From: an uncultured Gellertiella sp.
GTDB lineage: Bacteria > Pseudomonadota > Alphaproteobacteria > Rhizobiales > Rhizobiaceae
Length of the DNA stretch: 64,000 nucleotides
Direction: 5' to 3'
Assembly: GCF_963457605.1 (NCBI RefSeq)
Contig: NZ_OY735139.1
Coordinates: 1,629,501-1,693,500, forward strand
This document shows, piece after piece, positions 59,856-64,000 of this stretch; positions within the stretch are counted from its first letter, which is position 1, and the number at the start of each line of letters is the position of its first letter. The notes under the pieces are model-generated. The model was not told the origin of the DNA. It made no database searches and was given only the letters and a program-made list of their open reading frames with translations. The translations under genes were made by a program, and so were the position numbers.

Positions 59856-61246
59856 TCGATGGCCTGCGCCCTTATGCAGAGATGAGGCCGAGCGGAGTCG
59901 AATGGCTTCCTGCTTTGCCTCAGGGCTGGGAGATCCACAGAGCGAAGTATTCTTTCAAGGAGGCTGATGACCGTTCGGACGCAGGCAGCGAAGAACTGCT
60001 TTCCGTGTCCCACAAAACGGGCGTCACGCCACGCAGCCAGAAGAATATCACAATGTTCATGGCCGAAAGCTATGAAGGACACAAAGTCTGCCGTCCTGGC
60101 GATGTCGTCGTGAATACGATGTGGGCATGGATGGCGGCAATTGGCGTTAGTCGTCATGTCGGCATAGTGAGCCCGGCGTATGGCATCTATCGCCCACGAG
60201 TTGCCGACAGGTTTGAGCCAAAGTTTCTCGACTATTTGCTTCGCACCGAAGTCTACCGCGCTGAATATCTGCGGAGTTCACGAGGCGTCACAACGTCGCG
60301 GCTCAGGCTCTATCCGCCTGACTTTCTCAACATACCGTTCGTGCAGCCGCCACTCGATGAGCAGCGGCTGATCGTGCGGTTTCTGGATTGGCACGGGGCG
60401 CAGACGGCAAAGCTGATCCGTGCGAAGAAGAAGATCATCGCGCTTCTGAACGAGCAAAAGCAGGCAATCATCCACCGCGCCGTCACCCGCGGCCTCGATC
60501 CTAACGTCCGCCTCAAACCCTCCGGGGTTCCGTGGGTGGCTGAAATACCTGCGCATTGGCAAATGCTTTCAAATCGCGCCTTCCTCAAAAAGCGAAAGTT
60601 GCTAGTCGGCGCAGCGCATAACGAATTTCAGCTGCTTTCGCTTACCAAGCAGGGTGTAATTGTTCGCGATGTTGAGAGCGGCAAGGGAAAATTCTCTGCT
60701 GACATGGGGACGTCACAGGTCGTCAATGTCGGTGACATTATTTTTTGCCTGTTCGATATTCCAGAGACACCGAGAACGGTTGGCCTCTCTCGCCATGAAG
60801 GAATGATAACAGGTGCGTATACAGTCTTTTCTTTCAGTGGAGACGTCGATCCCAATTATGTTGAGCTTTTCTACATCGCTATGGATGACAGAAAATTGCT
60901 TGGCCCTCTCTACACGGGATTGAGAAACACGATAGCGCCGTCCCGCTTCGTCGGTATCAAAACACCTACTCCGCCTATGCCGGAACAGAGTTCAATCGTT
61001 GAAGCAGTTCAAATCGCTACTGCGGAAATGAACACCACAATCTCAAAAATTGAGAACGAGGTTTCATTGATTTTGGAATTCCGCACGCGCCTGATCGCCG
61101 ATGTCGTTACCGGCAAGCTTGATGTCCGCGCCGCTGCGGCCAGCCTTCCCGAAACCGTCGAACTTGAACCCATCGACGATCTGGTCGAGGGCGATGATCT
61201 CGACGAAGCCGTTGACGATGCCGAGAACGAGGAGGTCGCCGCCTGA
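59852..61246 (+). CDS. hsdS: Type I restriction-modification specificity subunit HsdS
   Basis: A 464-residue protein with two target-recognition domains separated by helical spacers. The first repeat begins MRPSGVEWLPALPQGWE and its spacer includes LNEQKQAIIHRAVTRGLDPN; the second begins PSGVPWVAEIPAHWQ with a helical end RTRLIADVVTGKLDVR. The paired repeats define the bipartite target site, which cannot be predicted from sequence. The first repeat region is less GC-rich (60580-61060), typical of recombining recognition domains. A stretch of acidic residues ends the protein. Confidence 0.93.
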   Translation: MIDGLRPYAEMRPSGVEWLPALPQGWEIHRAKYSFKEADDRSDAGSEELLSVSHKTGVTPRSQKNITMFMAESYEGHKVCRPGDVVVNTMWAWMAAIGVSRHVGIVSPAYGIYRPRVADRFEPKFLDYLLRTEVYRAEYLRSSRGVTTSRLRLYPPDFLNIPFVQPPLDEQRLIVRFLDWHGAQTAKLIRAKKKIIALLNEQKQAIIHRAVTRGLDPNVRLKPSGVPWVAEIPAHWQMLSNRAFLKKRKLLVGAAHNEFQLLSLTKQGVIVRDVESGKGKFSADMGTSQVVNVGDIIFCLFDIPETPRTVGLSRHEGMITGAYTVFSFSGDVDPNYVELFYIAMDDRKLLGPLYTGLRNTIAPSRFVGIKTPTPPMPEQSSIVEAVQIATAEMNTTISKIENEVSLILEFRTRLIADVVTGKLDVRAAAASLPETVELEPIDDLVEGDDLDEAVDDAENEEVAA

Positions 61247-61248
61247 CG

Positions 61249-61830
61249 ATGCCCGTTCCCGCAAGTTCTGCTACTCTGGCCAACATGGACTCAGCCAAGG
61301 CCAGTCTTGTTCTGCTCATGCACCGCTATCTCGGCGGATTGATGGACCCGTTCGTGACGCTGATCGAAGTTCAGAAACTGATGTATTTCATGCAGGAAGC
61401 GGGCGAGCCGCTGCGCCTGAACTATATCAAGCACCATTACGGCCCCTATGCCGACAACCTGCGGCACGTTTTGACCAAGATCGAAGGCCACCTCGTGTCG
61501 GGCTATCATGACGGCGGCGACGCTCCCGAAAAGCAGCTTGAACTCGTGCCCGGCGCGGTGAAGGACGCGGAGGCCTTCTTGAGCGATGACGGCGACACCA
61601 AGACCCGTTTCGACCGGGTGGGCAAGCTGGTTGAAGGCTTTGAAACTCCGTTCGGGCTGGAACTGCTTGCGACGGTCCATTGGGTCGCAAGTCGCGAGAG
61701 CTCGACAAGCACCGAGGATGCCATCGCCAAAGTTTACGCTTGGAACGACCGCAAGAAGCGCTTCTCGCCGCGCCAGATCGGCATCGCGTTCGAAACCCTT
61801 CGTGCGAAAGGGTGGCTGGCGGCTGCATGA
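61249..61830 (+). CDS. Stand-alone DarG C-terminal-domain-like protein
   Basis: A 193-residue protein without a macro domain. It contains LIEVQKLMYFMQEAGEPLRL, YIKHHYGPYADNLRHVLTKI, EGHLVSGYHDGGDAPEKQLE and LVEGFETPFGLELLATVHWV, a chain of motifs typical of the C-terminal half of DarG, the antitoxin of the DNA ADP-ribosyltransferase DarT. In DarG this part mimics single-stranded DNA and blocks DarT. Here neither DarT nor the macro domain is present; the gene sits between hsdS and hsdR (2-base gap, then 4-base overlap). Its role in restriction is unknown. ATG 61249 is the first after the hsdS stop; ATG 61285 is the family-like alternative. Confidence 0.75.
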   Translation: MPVPASSATLANMDSAKASLVLLMHRYLGGLMDPFVTLIEVQKLMYFMQEAGEPLRLNYIKHHYGPYADNLRHVLTKIEGHLVSGYHDGGDAPEKQLELVPGAVKDAEAFLSDDGDTKTRFDRVGKLVEGFETPFGLELLATVHWVASRESSTSTEDAIAKVYAWNDRKKRFSPRQIGIAFETLRAKGWLAAA

Positions 61831-64000
61831 AAACAGACACCTCGGAAAAGGGCCTCGAGGCCCTAATCGTCGCTGGCATGACGGGCCACACCTCGGCGCC
61901 GACCGGTAGCGGATTCTCCGAGGAACCCGAACCATTCGTTGGCCTGCACAATTGGCTGCTCGGCAATCCGAAGGACTACGATCGCGCCTGGACGGTTGAT
62001 CTTGTGCAACTCCGCGCCTTCATCGGCGCGACCCAACCGCACTTGGTGGAAGCGTTCGATCTCGACAACGACAGCCCCACACGACAGAAATTCCTTGCGC
62101 GGCTTCAAGGCGAGATCGGCAAGCGCGGCGTCATCGACGTGCTGCGCAACGGCGTAAAGCATGGCGCGCACGACGTTGACCTGTTCTATGGCACGCCTTC
62201 GCCGGGCAACGCCAAGGCCGCCGAACGATTTGCGCTGAACCGGTTCTCGGTCACGCGCCAGCTTCGCTACAGCCGTGACGATACCGCCCATGCGCTCGAT
62301 CTCGCGCTGTTCATCAACGGCTTGCCGATCGCAACCTTCGAACTGAAGAACAGTCTGACGAAGCAGACGGTCGAAGACGCCGTCGAGCAATATAAGCGCG
62401 ACAGAGATCCGCGTGAGAAGCTGTTCGAGTTCGGCCGGTGCATCGTGCATCTTGCGGTGGACGACGCGCAGGTGAAGTTCTGCACCCAGCTGAAGGGCAA
62501 GGCATCGTGGTTCCTGCCCTTCAACAAGGGCTGGAACGATGGCACCGGCAACCCGCCGAACCCCGCCGGCATCAAGACCGACTATCTCTGGAAGGATATC
62601 CTCACGCCGCTCGGCCTGACGGACATCATAGAGAACTATGCCCAGATCGTTGAACGCAAAGACCCGAAGACCAATCGGACAAAGCGGGATCAGCTTTTCC
62701 CGCGCTTTCATCAGCTCGACGTGGTGCGCAAGCTCCTTGCCGATGCGAAAGCCAAAGGCGCAGGCCGACGCGTGCTAGTCCAGCATTCGGCGGGATCGGG
62801 GAAATCAAATTCAATCGCCTGGTTGGCACACCAGCTCGTGCGGTTGGCGAATGGCGGAGGTCAGGTCTTCGACTCCGTGATCGTCGTCACCGACCGCCGC
62901 ATTCTCGATCAGCAAATCCGCGATACCATCAAGCAGTTCGCCCAAGTTGGCGCAACCGTCGGGCATGCCGAGCATTCCGGCGATCTTCGCCGCTTCATCG
63001 CCGACGGCAAGAAGATCATCATCACCACGGTTCAGAAATTCCCGTTCATCCTTGATGACATCGGCGCCCAGCATAAAGACCGGCGCTTTGCGATCATCAT
63101 CGACGAAGCGCATTCAAGCCAGGGCGGCAAAGCGGCGGCAGCGTTGAACGCGGCGTTGACCGGCGCGGAAGACGGCGACGAGGACGAAACCGTCGAAGAC
63201 AAGATCAATGCGATCATGGAGCAACGGAAGATGCTCCCGAACGCGAGCTATTTCGCGTTCACGGCGACGCCGAAGAACAAGACGCTTGAGATATTTGGCG
63301 AGCCGTTCCCCGAAGGCGATGTCGTCAAGCACCGCCCCTTCCACAGTTACACGATGAAGCAGGCGATCCAGGAAGGCTTCATTCTGGACGTGCTTCGCTA
63401 TTACACGCCAGTCAACAGCTACTATCGGCTGGTCAAGACGGTCGATGCCGATCCGGAGTTCGATACGAAGCGCGCAACGAAAAAGCTTCGCCGATATGTC
63501 GAGAGCAACGATCACGCGATCAAGCTCAAGGCCGAAATCATGGTCGATCACTTCCACGAGCAAGTGCTCGCGTTGAACAAGATCGGTGGCCAGGCCCGGG
63601 CGATGGTGGTGACTTCCGGCATCGAACGCGCGATCCAGTACTATCAGGCGGTGAGCGCCTATCTGGTCGAACGCAAGAGTCCTTATCGTGCAATCGTCGC
63701 CTTCTCAGGCGAGCATGAATTCCGCGGCGTGAAAGTCACCGAAGCAAGCCTCAACGGGTTTCCATCGAAGGATATCGTCGATCAGATCGAAACCGATCCA
63801 TATCGCTTCCTGATTTGCGCCGATAAGTTCCAGACCGGCTACGACCAACCGCTTCTGCATTCGATGTATGTGGACAAGGCCCTATCGGGCATCAAAGCTG
63901 TTCAAACGTTGTCACGGCTCAATCGGGCGCACCCTCAAAAGCACGACGCCTTCGTTCTCGATTTCATGAACGATACCGAGACCATCCGAGCGTCGTTCGA
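61827..64000 (+). CDS. hsdR: Type I restriction endonuclease subunit HsdR (3' truncated by window edge)
   Basis: The first 724 residues of HsdR. The N-terminal PD-(D/E)xK nuclease is at DLALFINGLPIATFELKNS (catalytic Asp, Glu and Lys). The translocase has Walker A near residue 319 (QHSAGSGKSNSIAW), the DEAH box near residue 426 (IIIDEAHSSQGG), motif III AFTATPKNKTLEIFG and later DKFQTGYDQPLLHSMYVDK with LNRAHPQKHD (helicase motifs V-VI). Subunits pump DNA and cut it at a distance from the unmodified target. The start overlaps the preceding gene by 4 bases. The rest lies past base 64000. Confidence 0.95.
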   Translation, partial: MKTDTSEKGLEALIVAGMTGHTSAPTGSGFSEEPEPFVGLHNWLLGNPKDYDRAWTVDLVQLRAFIGATQPHLVEAFDLDNDSPTRQKFLARLQGEIGKRGVIDVLRNGVKHGAHDVDLFYGTPSPGNAKAAERFALNRFSVTRQLRYSRDDTAHALDLALFINGLPIATFELKNSLTKQTVEDAVEQYKRDRDPREKLFEFGRCIVHLAVDDAQVKFCTQLKGKASWFLPFNKGWNDGTGNPPNPAGIKTDYLWKDILTPLGLTDIIENYAQIVERKDPKTNRTKRDQLFPRFHQLDVVRKLLADAKAKGAGRRVLVQHSAGSGKSNSIAWLAHQLVRLANGGGQVFDSVIVVTDRRILDQQIRDTIKQFAQVGATVGHAEHSGDLRRFIADGKKIIITTVQKFPFILDDIGAQHKDRRFAIIIDEAHSSQGGKAAAALNAALTGAEDGDEDETVEDKINAIMEQRKMLPNASYFAFTATPKNKTLEIFGEPFPEGDVVKHRPFHSYTMKQAIQEGFILDVLRYYTPVNSYYRLVKTVDADPEFDTKRATKKLRRYVESNDHAIKLKAEIMVDHFHEQVLALNKIGGQARAMVVTSGIERAIQYYQAVSAYLVERKSPYRAIVAFSGEHEFRGVKVTEASLNGFPSKDIVDQIETDPYRFLICADKFQTGYDQPLLHSMYVDKALSGIKAVQTLSRLNRAHPQKHDAFVLDFMNDTETIRASF

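Noticed and set aside
1-64000. tRNA genes, rRNA genes, CRISPR arrays or an attachment-site pair
   Set aside because: No cloverleaf-like segments, rRNA motifs or regularly spaced repeats were seen. The prophage has no visible integrase or attachment repeat within the window.

Overview
The window is GC-rich and reads as a chromosome or megaplasmid segment of a Rhizobiaceae-type alphaproteobacterium (Rhizobium/Agrobacterium/Shinella/Ensifer group). This rests on the many high-affinity ABC uptake systems, rhizobial-type short palindromic intergenic repeats (around 26711, 36101 and 55921), a long MCP, a ureide-pathway cupin, and a tail module of the DUF2460/DUF2163/NlpC/gp15 type common in alphaproteobacterial siphophages and gene transfer agents. 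The genus is inferred, not proven. No tRNA, rRNA or CRISPR array was seen.

Layout. 1-6393: the 3' part of a D-threonine-aldolase/D-serine-dehydratase-like PLP enzyme, then a minus-strand carbohydrate ABC operon (ATPase, binding protein, two permeases) headed by a Gfo/Idh/MocA oxidoreductase. 6643-14045: an uncharacterised biosynthetic-looking locus. A GNAT/FemAB-like protein and a Rieske oxygenase on the plus strand converge on a tightly coupled minus operon of KAS III (OleA-like), OleD-like reductase, MBL hydrolase, adenylate-forming enzyme and ATP-grasp ligase. 14173-18718: a ureidoglycine aminohydrolase, a chemoreceptor and small unknown genes. 19165-22716: a dimethylglycine-dehydrogenase-like FAD/GcvT protein converging on purU, a one-carbon/formate pair. 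22717-23524: a gene-free gap with a strong candidate structured RNA. 23525-27215: an MFS exporter, aconitase X and a degenerate acylphosphatase-like protein.

27519-35700 is the most striking metabolic locus. It is an eight-gene, mostly overlapping operon with a free-standing Rieske protein, a Rieske-less oxygenase catalytic subunit, a GST-fold protein, an 8-oxoguanine/guanine-deaminase-like amidohydrolase and a BMP-type (purine nucleoside-like) ABC transporter. The first three genes mirror the logic of the caffeine N7-demethylase NdmC/NdmD/NdmE, which suggests uptake, deamination and N-demethylation of a modified purine. 36504-43288 holds two class-V aminotransferase-fold enzymes around a ribose-type ABC operon.

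43741-64000 is accessory. A cassette of beta-rich unknown proteins follows an AraC-type gene whose 5' edge abuts an intact IS21-family element (46511-49012). The other IS end cuts into a phage tail gene, with no target duplication, so the element marks a rearrangement junction. Beyond it lie tail genes (with a reversed cargo gene), a nested Rz/Rz1 lysis cassette, and a type I restriction-modification operon. That operon starts with a toxin-less Phd/YefM protein and carries, between hsdS and hsdR, a stand-alone relative of the DarG antitoxin C-terminal domain. hsdR runs off the end of the window.
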